A stretch of DNA of 33,547 bases from an uncultured Oscillospiraceae bacterium (GTDB lineage: Bacteria > Bacillota > Clostridia > Oscillospirales > Ruminococcaceae), in contig CAJMEU010000007.1 of assembly GCA_905212515.1 (NCBI GenBank), forward strand, positions 1-33,547. Direction: 5' to 3'. The position numbers and the translations under genes were made by a program. Below, piece by piece: positions 8,330-16,304 of the stretch; position 1 is the first letter of the stretch; each line of letters starts with the position of its first letter. The notes below the pieces were generated by a model that was not told where the DNA came from, made no database searches, and saw only the letters and a list, made by a program, of their open reading frames with translations.

Positions 8330-8833
8330 ATGGAAGAACTGCAAACCCAACGGCTGCGCATCTGCGCGTTCGACAAGCGCTATCTGGAGGACTATGCGCT
8401 TTACCTGACTGAGGAGATCACGCGTTATCAGTATCCGGACCCTTTCGCCAGCCTGGAGGACGCCGAGGCCCTGCTGGATGGCTTCCTGGCGGATATGGCC
8501 CGGGGAAAGATGCTGGAACTGGCTGTTTTGTCTTTGGACGGCACGTTCCTGGGGGCTGCCGAGGTGTTTGGCCTGCAGGAGGAAAAGCCGGAACTGGGCC
8601 TGTGGCTGCGCGCGGACGCCCACGGCCAGGGCCTGGGCGCCGAGGTGATGCGCGCCGTGTTGGGCTGGCTGAAACAGCAGGGCTATGCCGCCTGCATGTA
8701 CGAAGTGGATCGGCGCAACGCGGCCAGTATCGCCCTGGTGAAAAAGTTTGGCGGCCGGCCCGTGGGCTTCAACGAGGTGAAGACGCCCTCGGGCAAGCAG
8801 CTGCTTCTAGAGACTTACGAGATCGCGCTGTGA
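8330..8833 (+). CDS. GNAT family N-acetyltransferase (RimJ/RimL-like)
   Basis: A 167-residue single GNAT domain. It opens with LQTQRLRICAFDKRYLEDYA, the usual beginning of the RimJ/RimL/SpeG-like branch. The acetyl-CoA loop is represented by ADAHGQGLGAEVMRAVLGWL (residues ~95-115), and the late block RRNAASIALVKKFGGRPVG is the usual strand and helix near the acceptor site. It should transfer an acetyl group to an amine, but the acceptor is unknown. ATG 8330 has GGAGGG upstream. It is the last gene of the operon that starts at 5628 and is followed directly by a terminator. Confidence 0.9.
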   Translation: MEELQTQRLRICAFDKRYLEDYALYLTEEITRYQYPDPFASLEDAEALLDGFLADMARGKMLELAVLSLDGTFLGAAEVFGLQEEKPELGLWLRADAHGQGLGAEVMRAVLGWLKQQGYAACMYEVDRRNAASIALVKKFGGRPVGFNEVKTPSGKQLLLETYEIAL

Positions 8834-8867
8834 AGCGCGGCCGCAGGCCCGCGGAAAACAAATAGGG

Positions 8868-8913
8868 AAGGGACCCCCGCCGGCCGGCTATGGCCTTCGC
8901 AGGGGTCCCTTTT
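8868..8913. terminator. Bidirectional terminator between the GNAT gene and htpG
   Basis: A 10-bp stem AAGGGACCCC/GGGGTCCCTT (8868-8877 with 8902-8911) encloses a GC-rich inner segment that can fold further. T residues follow on the plus strand and AT-rich bases on the other side. The two flanking genes converge on it. Confidence 0.85.
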
Positions 8914-8922
8914 ATTTATCGC

Positions 8923-10836
8923 TTACTGCATCAGCTTGCACACCAGATTGGCGTATTCCACCGGGTCCTCCAGGGGCAGGCCTTCGATCAGCAGCGCCTG
9001 GTCGTACAAAAGCTGGGTGTAATCGGCCAGCTTTTCCTTGTCGCCCGCGGCCAGCGCGCCCGTCAGGGCCTTGAACACCGGGTGTTCCCCGTTCACTTCC
9101 AGCACTTTGCGGCTGCTCACTTTTTCCTCCTGGGCAGGCATGCTGTTCAGCACCTTTTCCATCTCGATGGACAAAGCGCCCTGGCTGGTCAGGCAGACGG
9201 GGTGGCTTTTCAGGCGCTGGGTCAGCTGCACGCCGGCCACCTTGTCGCCCAAGGTCTCCTTCATGGCGTCGAACAGGTCCTTGTGCTCCTCGTTCTGCTT
9301 TTTCAGCTCCTCTTTCTCCTCGTCGCTCTCCAGCCCCAGGTCGTCGCCGCTGATGTTGCGGAACTCCTTCTCCGCGTAGACGCGCAGCATCTGCAGGGCA
9401 AATTCGTCCACGTCGTCGGTCAGGTACAGGATGTCGAAGCCCTTGTCCAGCACGCGCTCGGCCGTGGGCAGCTTGCCCAGCTTCTCGGCGCTCTCACCGG
9501 CGGCGTAGTAGATATACTGCTGGCCCTCGGCCATGGCGTCCACGTATTCCTTCAGGCTGATCAGCTTGTCCTCCCTGGCGCTGTGGAACACAAGCAGGTC
9601 CTGCAAAACGTCCTTGTGGGCGCCGAAGTCCGCGTAGCAGCCCACCTTCAGCTGCAGGCCGAAAGCCTTGAAGAACTCGTCGTATTTCTCGCGGTCGTTC
9701 TTCATCCAGGCGGCCAGCTCGTTTTTGATCTTGCGCTCCAACGTGGTGCGGATCAGCCGCAGCTGGCTGTCGTGCTGCAGCATTTCGCGGCTGATGTTCA
9801 GGCTCAGGTCCTGGCTGTCCACCAGGCCCTTCACAAAGCTGAAATAATCCGGCAGCAGGTCGGCGCACTTGTCCATGATCAGCACGCCGCTGGCATAAAG
9901 CTGCAGGCCCTTTTCATACTCTTTTGTATAGTAGTTGTACGGCGCGCGGGAGGGGATGAACAGCAGCGCCGAGTAAGTGGCCGTGCCCTCGGTTTTGGAC
10001 TGGATCACCTTGGCGGGGTCGGCCCAGTCGCCGAATTTCTTTTTGTAAAAATCGGCGTACTCCTCGTCCGTCACTTTCTTTTTGTCTCGCTTCCAAATGG
10101 GCACCATGCTGTTCAGCGTCTCGTCCTCGGTGTACTCCTCGTAGTCCGGCGCTTTGTAATGGCCCTCGGCGTCCTTGTCCGTGCCCTCGATCATGCGGCT
10201 CTTGGTGCGCAGCATCTTGATGGGCCAGCGGATGTAATCAGAATATTTCTGCACGATGCCTACCAGGCGGTTCTCGTCCAGGAACTCACTGTAATGCTCG
10301 TCGCCCGCGTCCTGCTTCACCACCAGGATGATGTCCGTGCCCACGGTGTCCTTCTGGCAGGGGGCGATGGTGTAGCCCTCGGCGCCCCGGGACTCCCACT
10401 TCCAGGCCTCGTCGCTGCCGTAGGCGCGGCTGAGCACCGTCACCTTGTCGGCCACCATAAAGGCGGAGTAAAAGCCCACGCCAAACTGGCCGATGATATC
10501 CACCTAGGGGTTCTTCTCGTTTTCCTGCTTGAAGTCGAAGCTGCCGCTGCGGGCGATGGTGCCCAGATTCTTTTCCAGCTCCTCCTTCGTCATGCCGATG
10601 CCGTTGTCAGACACGGTGATGGTGCGCGCGTCTTTGTCCAGCGCAAGGCGGATGTTGAAATCCTTCTTTTTCAGTTTGACGCTGTCGTCCGTCAGGCTGC
10701 GGAAGTACAGCTTGTCCACCGCGTCGCTGGCGTTGCTCACCAGCTCGCGCAGGAAGATCTCTTTGTGGGTGTAAATGGAATTGATCATCAAGTCAAGGAG
10801 CCGCTTGGACTCCGCTTTAAATTGTTTTGTCGCCAT
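8923..10836 (-). pseudogene. htpG: Hsp90 chaperone HtpG interrupted by an in-frame TAG
   Basis: The full frame spans 637 codons, the normal HtpG length. Codons 1-110 hold the first half of the GHKL ATP-binding domain, with LRELVSNASDAVDKL and DNGIGMTKEEL. Codon 111 is TAG (complement of 10504-10506). The frame then continues without a shift into VDIIGQFGVGFYSAFMVAD, the ATP-lid region, followed by the middle and C-terminal domains to 8923. Relatives usually have an acidic residue at the stop position, so one GAG-to-TAG change explains it. GTG directly after the stop could restart translation, but the product would lack half the nucleotide site. Start ATG 10836 follows AGGAGG. A sequencing error is possible; apart from the stop, no further lesion was noticed. 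Confidence 0.9.
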
Positions 10837-10859
10837 GACCCGGGGCCTCCTGTAAAGTA

Positions 10860-10886
10860 TTAGCACTCTTGATAATTGAGTGCTAA
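10860..10886 (-). promoter_or_regulatory. CIRCE operator (HrcA binding site) upstream of htpG
   Basis: A perfect inverted repeat TTAGCACTC-N9-GAGTGCTAA (10860-10868 and 10878-10886) matches the CIRCE consensus exactly. It lies at the expected transcription start of htpG, 24 bases before its ATG, so HrcA would block initiation until heat shock. Confidence 0.97.
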
Positions 10887-10889
10887 TTT

Positions 10890-10918
10890 AGTATAGCCCT
10901 TTCTGTAAAAAAGTGCAA
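10890..10918 (-). promoter_or_regulatory. Sigma-A promoter of htpG
   Basis: Read on the minus strand, TTGCAC (10913-10918) and TATACT (10890-10895) are 17 bases apart, a near-consensus vegetative promoter placed directly upstream of the CIRCE operator. Confidence 0.9.
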
Positions 10919-10983
10919 GGGATTTCACAAAAAATTTAAAAATAAGCCCAAATGCTTGCGTCTTAAGCGCTTTTGCGGTAAAA

Positions 10984-10989
10984 TATAAT
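10984..10989 (+). promoter_or_regulatory. -10 element for the VanY-like gene
   Basis: A perfect TATAAT in an AT-rich stretch lies about 75 bases before the gene. The best -35 at 17 bases (TCTTAA, 10961-10966) is poor, so the promoter call rests mainly on the -10. Confidence 0.5.
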
Positions 10990-11065
10990 AAGCTGTAAAT
11001 TGGAAAACCATGTGAAAATAAGGCTGAATGGAACCTGAGCATAAAAAGAAAAGGCGGTGTTGTTG

Positions 11066-13138
11066 GTGCCTAAAATGGATTTGTTCGAAAATCCTGACAA
11101 TCAGGCAAATACCCCCACCGGGCAGGAACGCAGCCCGGAATGGGAAGATGCGTTCGCAGGGATGCAGAAGCTGGACCTGTTCGAGGAAGAACCCGAAGTG
11201 GGCGGCCCGGAGACGGACGCCCCGGGCGTGACCCAGTTGTTCGATCTGGGCGGTGAACAGCCCCCGGTGCAGCAGCCCGTCCCAAGGGCCGCACAGCCCG
11301 CGGCGCCCGAGGTGCCGCTGCCTGTGGCCGAGGCGCCCAAGGCGCGCGAGAAAGAGATCGGCAAGGCCGTGTTCCAAAGCCTGTTCGCCGGGGAACTGGA
11401 GGAGGAAGAGCCTCCCCGCGCCCCCCGCGCGAAAGCCCAGGAAGAGCAGGAGGAGCCCGCGGTGCAGCTGCCTGCCCAGCAGCCGGTGCAGCTGCCCGGG
11501 GACGATTTGGATGTACAGCCCCTGGCGGCCGCGCCGACGGGCCTGTTTGAAGAGACGTTTGCCCCGCAGCAGCCTGCGGTGGAGGTGCCCGTGCCGCAGG
11601 CGGCCCCCGCACAGCCGGAAGCCCCCGCGGCCGAGCCGGCGTGGCAGGCGCCCCCCGCGCCCGCGCCCCAGGCGCCGCGCCAGGAGGCCAGTGTGCCCGT
11701 GTTCGAGCAGCCGGCCCCCGCCGCGCCCGCGCCCAAGGCCGCGTTCGTGCCCGACCCGGTGCCCCGCCGCGCGGGCGGGCCCAAACCCATCGACTGGCAT
11801 GCCGCCCTGCTGTCGCGCATCGACGCCGCGCGCCAGGCGCCGGCGGCCCCCGCGGCGCCTGCCCAGCAGCCCGCGCCCGCCCAGCCCGCCGCTGAAGAGC
11901 CGGCATGGAAGCCCATCCTGGAAAGCGCCATGATGGATCATATCCCCTCCACGGAAGCGGATGAAGCGGCCACCAAGGTGTTCCAGCCTGCCGAGCCGGC
12001 CGCGCCGGCTGCGCCCCAGGGCGCGCAGCCTGTGCCCGTGCAGTTCGACACCGCCTCCCTGGATCTGGACGGGACGGGCAGCTTCACCGTGCCCAGAGAG
12101 CCTGCGGTGCAGCCCCAGCCCCCGAAGCAGGAGCAGCCGGCCCCCTCGGCCCGCGATATCGCCTCCAACATCGCCGCGTCTTTTGGCGACGATGACGACG
12201 ATTTCGACGCCACCCTCAGCGGCATTGACCTGTCCGACTATCCCGACACCAGCGAACTGGAGCAGCGCGCGGCCGGCGGGGAACCCACGTCCGAGGACAT
12301 CTTCGGCAGCCTTTACGACGCCGACCCGGACGGCGAGGACGACCCGCCCAAACCCCGCCGCACCCGCACCGTGCAGGATTACCCGGCGAAAAAAAGCGGC
12401 GGCAACAACAAGAAAACCGTGATCTTCGTGGCCGCGGCCCTGCTGCTGCTGGTGGTGCTGGTGGCGGTGTATTTCCTCTTCCTGAAAGATAAGGATCACA
12501 AGGATCCCGCCCCTTCCAGCACGTCCTCCTCCTCCAGCGCGTCCCTGCCCGCGGGCGACGGCAGCACCTCGCTGCCCGCCGACAGCGTGCCGGCGGACAG
12601 CATCCCGGTGGCGCCGGCGGTGACGATCCCGCGGGATGAATGGTATATGAAGCTGGTCAACCGCGACCATGCGCTGACCAAAGAAGAGGCCGACGCCGTT
12701 ACCACCACGAACGTGGGCGGCGTGCCTGTGGACAGTCGCGCGGCCGACGCCTTCAACCAGCTGATCGCCGGTGCGAAAGAGGCGGGCTACACGCTGACGC
12801 TGAAGGCCGGCTACCGCACCTATGATAAGCAGGACGCCAACTATAAGGGCGGCTATACCGATTGCCCGGCCGGCGCGTCCGAGCACAACCTGGGCCTGTC
12901 GGCGGATATTTTCACCGGCTCGGTTTCCAGCTATGACGACGCGGCTTACCGCGCCAGCGCCGAGGACCAGTGGCTGAAGGAGCACGCCGCCAGTTATGGC
13001 TTTATCGAGCGCTATCCCGAGGGCACCAAGGACCTCACAGGCTTTGACCCCGAGCCCTGGCACTGGCGCTATGTGGGCAGCGAGCAGGCGCCCCTGATCC
13101 AGGCCAGCGGCCTGACGATGGAGCAGTATCTGGCCTAA
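11066..13138 (+). CDS. Membrane-anchored VanY-type D,D-carboxypeptidase with long disordered cytoplasmic arm
   Basis: A 690-residue protein in three parts. Residues 1-445 are Pro/Ala/Glu/Gln-rich and probably disordered. A single hydrophobic span follows Lys-rich residues (about 450-472, VIFVAAALLLLVVLVAVYF), predicting N-in/C-out topology. After a Ser-rich linker, residues ~525-690 form a VanY/DacB-like peptidase with GYRTYDKQ, SEHNLGLSADI (zinc His and Asp) and EPWHWRYVG (catalytic Glu-side and zinc His). It should trim terminal D-Ala from peptidoglycan stems outside the membrane. GTG 11066 is preferred for spacing from AAGGCGG (11051-11057); GTG 11057, two TTGs and ATG 11075 are alternatives. 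Repeated LDLF/MDLF/QLFDL motifs in the first 60 residues could be short docking motifs. Confidence 0.88.
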   Translation: MPKMDLFENPDNQANTPTGQERSPEWEDAFAGMQKLDLFEEEPEVGGPETDAPGVTQLFDLGGEQPPVQQPVPRAAQPAAPEVPLPVAEAPKAREKEIGKAVFQSLFAGELEEEEPPRAPRAKAQEEQEEPAVQLPAQQPVQLPGDDLDVQPLAAAPTGLFEETFAPQQPAVEVPVPQAAPAQPEAPAAEPAWQAPPAPAPQAPRQEASVPVFEQPAPAAPAPKAAFVPDPVPRRAGGPKPIDWHAALLSRIDAARQAPAAPAAPAQQPAPAQPAAEEPAWKPILESAMMDHIPSTEADEAATKVFQPAEPAAPAAPQGAQPVPVQFDTASLDLDGTGSFTVPREPAVQPQPPKQEQPAPSARDIASNIAASFGDDDDDFDATLSGIDLSDYPDTSELEQRAAGGEPTSEDIFGSLYDADPDGEDDPPKPRRTRTVQDYPAKKSGGNNKKTVIFVAAALLLLVVLVAVYFLFLKDKDHKDPAPSSTSSSSSASLPAGDGSTSLPADSVPADSIPVAPAVTIPRDEWYMKLVNRDHALTKEEADAVTTTNVGGVPVDSRAADAFNQLIAGAKEAGYTLTLKAGYRTYDKQDANYKGGYTDCPAGASEHNLGLSADIFTGSVSSYDDAAYRASAEDQWLKEHAASYGFIERYPEGTKDLTGFDPEPWHWRYVGSEQAPLIQASGLTMEQYLA

Positions 13139-13154
13139 GGCATCTCAAAAATTC

Positions 13155-13196
13155 CTCCGGGCGGGCGGCATGGGCTGCCCGCCCGGGGTATTTTTA
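13155..13196 (+). terminator. Intrinsic terminator after the VanY-like gene
   Basis: A 15-bp stem with two G-U pairs (13155-13169 with 13174-13188) and a four-base loop is followed by TATTTTTATTT. Confidence 0.93.
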
Positions 13197-13325
13197 TTTC
13201 GGCGGGCAGGTAAAGAATTTGTTGTAAATTTGTAAATAATTTCCATCGATGTTGCGGAATGAAGGTTTCGCAAGCAGGAAAGCTAAAACAAACTTGGTTA
13301 AAATACCGAAAAATCGCAGCAAAAC

Positions 13326-13353
13326 TTGACTTTATGCATCAATATGGTATTAT
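13326..13353 (+). promoter_or_regulatory. Strong sigma-A promoter of the beta-trefoil protein gene
   Basis: TTGACT (13326-13331) and TATTAT (13348-13353) are 16 bases apart, and TGG before the -10 gives an extended element. AT-rich DNA upstream (13213-13245) could act as an UP element. The 5' leader would be only about 20-25 bases. Confidence 0.85.
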
Positions 13354-13382
13354 CCCAGTAGAAAATGAAGAGGAGAAAAAGT

Positions 13383-14129
13383 ATGAATGAGAAGATCGTT
13401 TCGAATACGTGTGTGACCATTGCGGCCCGGGACGGCCGCGTGCTGGAAGTGGCCGATTTCAGCCATGACAGCGGCGCGTTGGCGCAGCTGTGGGCCGACG
13501 CCGGCGAGGACAGCCAGCGCTGGGTGGCCGTGGAAGTGGCCGAGGGCCTGTACAAGCTGGAGAATAAGCTGACGGGCAAAGTGCTGGACGTCATCGCCTC
13601 CGGCGCGGACAACGGCGCCTGGGTGCATCAGTGGGATTACCTGGGCAAGGACAATCAGCTGTGGGAGCTGGTGCCCGCCGGCAAAGGGCTGTATAAAATC
13701 AAATCGAAGCTGTCCGGCAAAGTGCTGGATATCGTGGACATGAGCGCGGAGAACGGCGCCCACGTGCAGATCTGGGAAGACGTGGACGGCGAGAACCAGG
13801 TGTGGAAGCTGACCGCGGTGAAAGAGAAAAAGGCCCCGGCGAAAAAGACGGCTGCCCCGAAGAAAGCCGCCGCGCCCAAGGCGGAGAAAAAGCCCGCGGC
13901 GAAAAAGGCCGCCGAGAAGAAGCCGGCCGTGAAAAAAGCCGCCGCGCCCGCCAAAAAGGCCGCGGCGAAAAAGGCGGCGGAGCCTGCGAAGAAGGCTGCC
14001 GCCCCGGCGGAAAAAGCCGCAGCGCCCAAGGCGGAGCCTGCGGTGAAAGCCGCGGCGCCCAAAGCTGCCGCTCCGGCGGTGAAAGCGGCCCCCGAGGCGA
14101 AAAGGCCCGAAGCGCCCAAAAAGAAATAA
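13383..14129 (+). CDS. Beta-trefoil (ricin-B-like) protein with histone-H1-like basic tail
   Basis: Residues 1-145 of this 248-residue protein are three ~46-residue repeats, each with the Q-x-W signature of ricin-type beta-trefoils (SQRWVAV, NQLWELV, NQVWKLT) and a G-K-V-L-D block in two of them. Residues ~148-248 consist almost only of Lys, Ala, Pro and Glu, in AAPKKAAAP-like repeats as in histone H1-like bacterial proteins. No signal peptide or membrane span is present, so it should stay in the cytoplasm. The fold normally binds sugars, but the tail suggests binding to nucleic acid, polyphosphate or another polyanion; this is inference. ATG 13383 is chosen for the GAGGAG ahead of it. It has its own promoter and terminator. 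Confidence 0.88.
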   Translation: MNEKIVSNTCVTIAARDGRVLEVADFSHDSGALAQLWADAGEDSQRWVAVEVAEGLYKLENKLTGKVLDVIASGADNGAWVHQWDYLGKDNQLWELVPAGKGLYKIKSKLSGKVLDIVDMSAENGAHVQIWEDVDGENQVWKLTAVKEKKAPAKKTAAPKKAAAPKAEKKPAAKKAAEKKPAVKKAAAPAKKAAAKKAAEPAKKAAAPAEKAAAPKAEPAVKAAAPKAAAPAVKAAPEAKRPEAPKKK

Positions 14130-14143
14130 GCATGATCGGCCAG

Positions 14144-14175
14144 AGCCCGCAGGGAAATGCCCTGCGGGCTTTTAT
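14144..14175 (+). terminator. Intrinsic terminator after the beta-trefoil gene
   Basis: A perfect 11-bp stem (14144-14154 with 14160-14170) with a five-base loop runs into TTTTATT. Confidence 0.94.
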
Positions 14176-14299
14176 TCCTATGAATGTAAAATCTCCATGT
14201 ATCGGTAGGAAATGCAGTCCGAATGTGATAAAATGAAGTGCAATATGGGCTTTGCGTCGTTATATATCACAAAGGGAACAGGGAACAGGGGGAATCAGG

Positions 14300-16132
14300 G
14301 TGAAAACAGTGGTGGTCATCCCGGCGTATGAGCCGGACGACCGTCTGCCGGGTTATGTGCGCAGCCTCTATGAAGCGGGCTTTACGCAGACAGTGGTGGT
14401 GGACGACGGCAGCGGCCCCAACTACCGGCCGATCTTTGAGGCGGTGCGGGAGGTGTCCGGCTGCACGCTGCTGACACACTATGAAAATAAGGGCAAAGGC
14501 GCGGCGCTGAAAACCGCCTTTGCCCATTTGCTGGCCAAAGCGAAAAAGGAGGGCCGCCCGGCGCCGGCCGTGGTGACGGCGGACAGCGACGGCCAGCACA
14601 CGGTGGAGGATGTGGCCAAGGTGTGCGCCGCCGTGGAACAGCATCCCGGCACGCTGGTGCTGGGCTGCCGGGACTTCGGCGAGGGAACGCCCGGGCGCAG
14701 CGCGCTGGGCAACCGCGTTACAAGCGGCGCCATGCGCGTTTTTTACGGTATCGACCTCAAGGACACCCAAACGGGCCTGCGGGGCATCCCGGGGCCTTTG
14801 CTGGACGCCATGGCCCGCCTGCCGGGCCAGCGGTATGAATATGAACTGAACATGCTGATCTGGGCGCGGCAGAATGTGGTGGAATACACCGTCGTGCCCA
14901 TCCAGACCATTTATTTCGACAACAACGCCGGCAGCCACTACCGCACGGTGGCCGATTCGGCGCGCATCCTGGTGCGGGTGCTGTCCGGCGTGTGCCAGTA
15001 CGGCGCCGCGGCGGGCCTGTCGGCCGTGACGGACGTGTTCGTGTACTGCCTGCTGGTCAAGCTGGCCTTCACGGGCCTGCCGCTGGGCCTGCGTGTGCTC
15101 GTCTCGGCCATCATCGCCCGCGCGGTGTCGTCCCTGCTCAACTACGCCTGCAACCGGCGCCTGCCCACGGCCCAGAACAAGGCCGTGGCGGGCACCCTGT
15201 GGAAATATTACTGCCTGTGGACCGTACAGCTGGCGGCCAGCATCGGCCTGACCTTCGGCCTGTGCGCGTGGACCGGCATGGACGAGATGCCGGCAAAGCT
15301 GCTGGTGGACCTGCTGCTGGCCGCGCTGAGCTACGAGGTGCAGCTGCGCTGGGTGTTTGCCGCGCCGGCGAAAAAAGAGGGCGCGCCGCCCGCGCCGGAC
15401 CTGCCCGCCTGGAACGGCTTCGGCCGCGCGGCAAAAAAGGCGGTCCGTTTTGCCTTGGGCCGCTGGCACAGCGACGTGCAGCCGCTTGGGGGGCCCTGCG
15501 TGTACGTGGTGCATCATCAGAACATGTTCGGCCCCATCCACGCCACCGCCTGTCTGGACGAGGAGGTGCACGTGTGGGCGCTGTCCGTGTTCACCCACCG
15601 GGAAAGCTGTTTCAAACAGTATTATGAGTACACCTTTACCCAGCGCTTCGGCTGGCCCAAACCGCTGGCTTATCTGGCGGCGGGGTTCCTCAGCCTCACC
15701 ATCCCGGCGCTGATGAAAGGCGTGGGCGCCGTGCCCGTGCTGCGGGGCGGCCTGGGCATCCGGGACACCATGCGCCAGTCCGTGGACCTGTTGGCCGCGG
15801 GCGAAAGCCTGGTCATCTGCCCGGACGTGGCCTATTCGGACGACGGGGCGGCCATCGGCGAGACCTATTTGGGCTTTTTGATGCTGGAAAAATACTGCTA
15901 TGCCAAAACGGGCCGCCACGTGGCCTTTGTGCCCCTGCACTGCAGCGCGGCGCGCAAAGAGGTGGTGGCGGGCCGGCCGGTGTACTGCACCGATGAGCAG
16001 GGCGCCCCGGCCACGGGCAAGGAAGCGCGCCGCCTGGCGGCGGCCGACCTGCGCGGGCAGATGAACGCCCTGGCCGCGGCGTGCGGGGACCTGGGCATAG
16101 GCAGCGGGGAAACCGCGGAAGCCGCGGGCTAG
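14300..16132 (+). CDS. Three-domain fusion: GT2 glycosyltransferase, GtrA-like membrane domain, acyltransferase-like domain
   Basis: Residues 1-225 of 610 form a DPM1-like GT2 enzyme (VVVIPAYEP at the start, VVVDDGSG, ENKGKGAALKTAF, and ADSDGQH as the metal/nucleotide site). Residues ~230-350 are a GtrA-type domain with four hydrophobic spans, as in lipid-linked sugar flippases. Residues ~370-600 resemble a PlsC-like acyltransferase (VVHHQNMFGP near 402, GAVPVLRGG, GESLVICPDVAYSDD). The usual HxxxxD catalytic pair reads H-QNMF-G here, so the Asp is missing and activity is uncertain. The fusion suggests that it makes a polyprenyl-phosphate sugar, moves it across the membrane, and perhaps handles an acyl group. 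GTG 14300 follows AGGGGG; a longer frame to 14252 lacks a site. An extended -10 (TGTGATAAA, 14224-14232) may drive it. Confidence 0.87.
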   Translation: MKTVVVIPAYEPDDRLPGYVRSLYEAGFTQTVVVDDGSGPNYRPIFEAVREVSGCTLLTHYENKGKGAALKTAFAHLLAKAKKEGRPAPAVVTADSDGQHTVEDVAKVCAAVEQHPGTLVLGCRDFGEGTPGRSALGNRVTSGAMRVFYGIDLKDTQTGLRGIPGPLLDAMARLPGQRYEYELNMLIWARQNVVEYTVVPIQTIYFDNNAGSHYRTVADSARILVRVLSGVCQYGAAAGLSAVTDVFVYCLLVKLAFTGLPLGLRVLVSAIIARAVSSLLNYACNRRLPTAQNKAVAGTLWKYYCLWTVQLAASIGLTFGLCAWTGMDEMPAKLLVDLLLAALSYEVQLRWVFAAPAKKEGAPPAPDLPAWNGFGRAAKKAVRFALGRWHSDVQPLGGPCVYVVHHQNMFGPIHATACLDEEVHVWALSVFTHRESCFKQYYEYTFTQRFGWPKPLAYLAAGFLSLTIPALMKGVGAVPVLRGGLGIRDTMRQSVDLLAAGESLVICPDVAYSDDGAAIGETYLGFLMLEKYCYAKTGRHVAFVPLHCSAARKEVVAGRPVYCTDEQGAPATGKEARRLAAADLRGQMNALAAACGDLGIGSGETAEAAG

Positions 16133-16169
16133 AGCGGACTTCCGGGCCGGCAACGGGGAAAAACAAGGG

Positions 16170-16197
16170 AAGCAGTGCTGAAAAGCACTGCTTTTTT
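16170..16197 (+). terminator. Intrinsic terminator after the GT2-GtrA fusion gene
   Basis: A perfect 10-bp stem AAGCAGTGCT/AGCACTGCTT (16170-16179 with 16184-16193) has a GAAA tetraloop and six T residues. Confidence 0.97.
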
Positions 16198-16304
16198 GAT
16201 GCGTTTTTATAGGATTTTCATGCGAAATCTTTCGAAATTCTTGCGTTTTGAAGCGAAAACATTGTGTGTTTGAACTCGTTTTATCAGCAGAAGGAGCTGT
16301 TAGC

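Noticed and set aside
10504..10506. Pyrrolysine or recoded TAG in htpG
   Set aside because: Other genes here end with TAG, Hsp90 has no known pyrrolysine site, and no downstream insertion element was seen; a point mutation or error is simpler.
8890..10863. Long open frame on the plus strand (657 codons) antisense to htpG
   Set aside because: It mirrors the codon pattern of htpG, has no ribosome site, and its His/Val/Leu-rich translation matches nothing; a GC-bias artefact.
13830..14125. Repeat array that might be CRISPR or a tandem repeat locus
   Set aside because: The repetition is the Lys/Ala/Pro coding tail of the beta-trefoil protein; there are no constant repeats with unique spacers.
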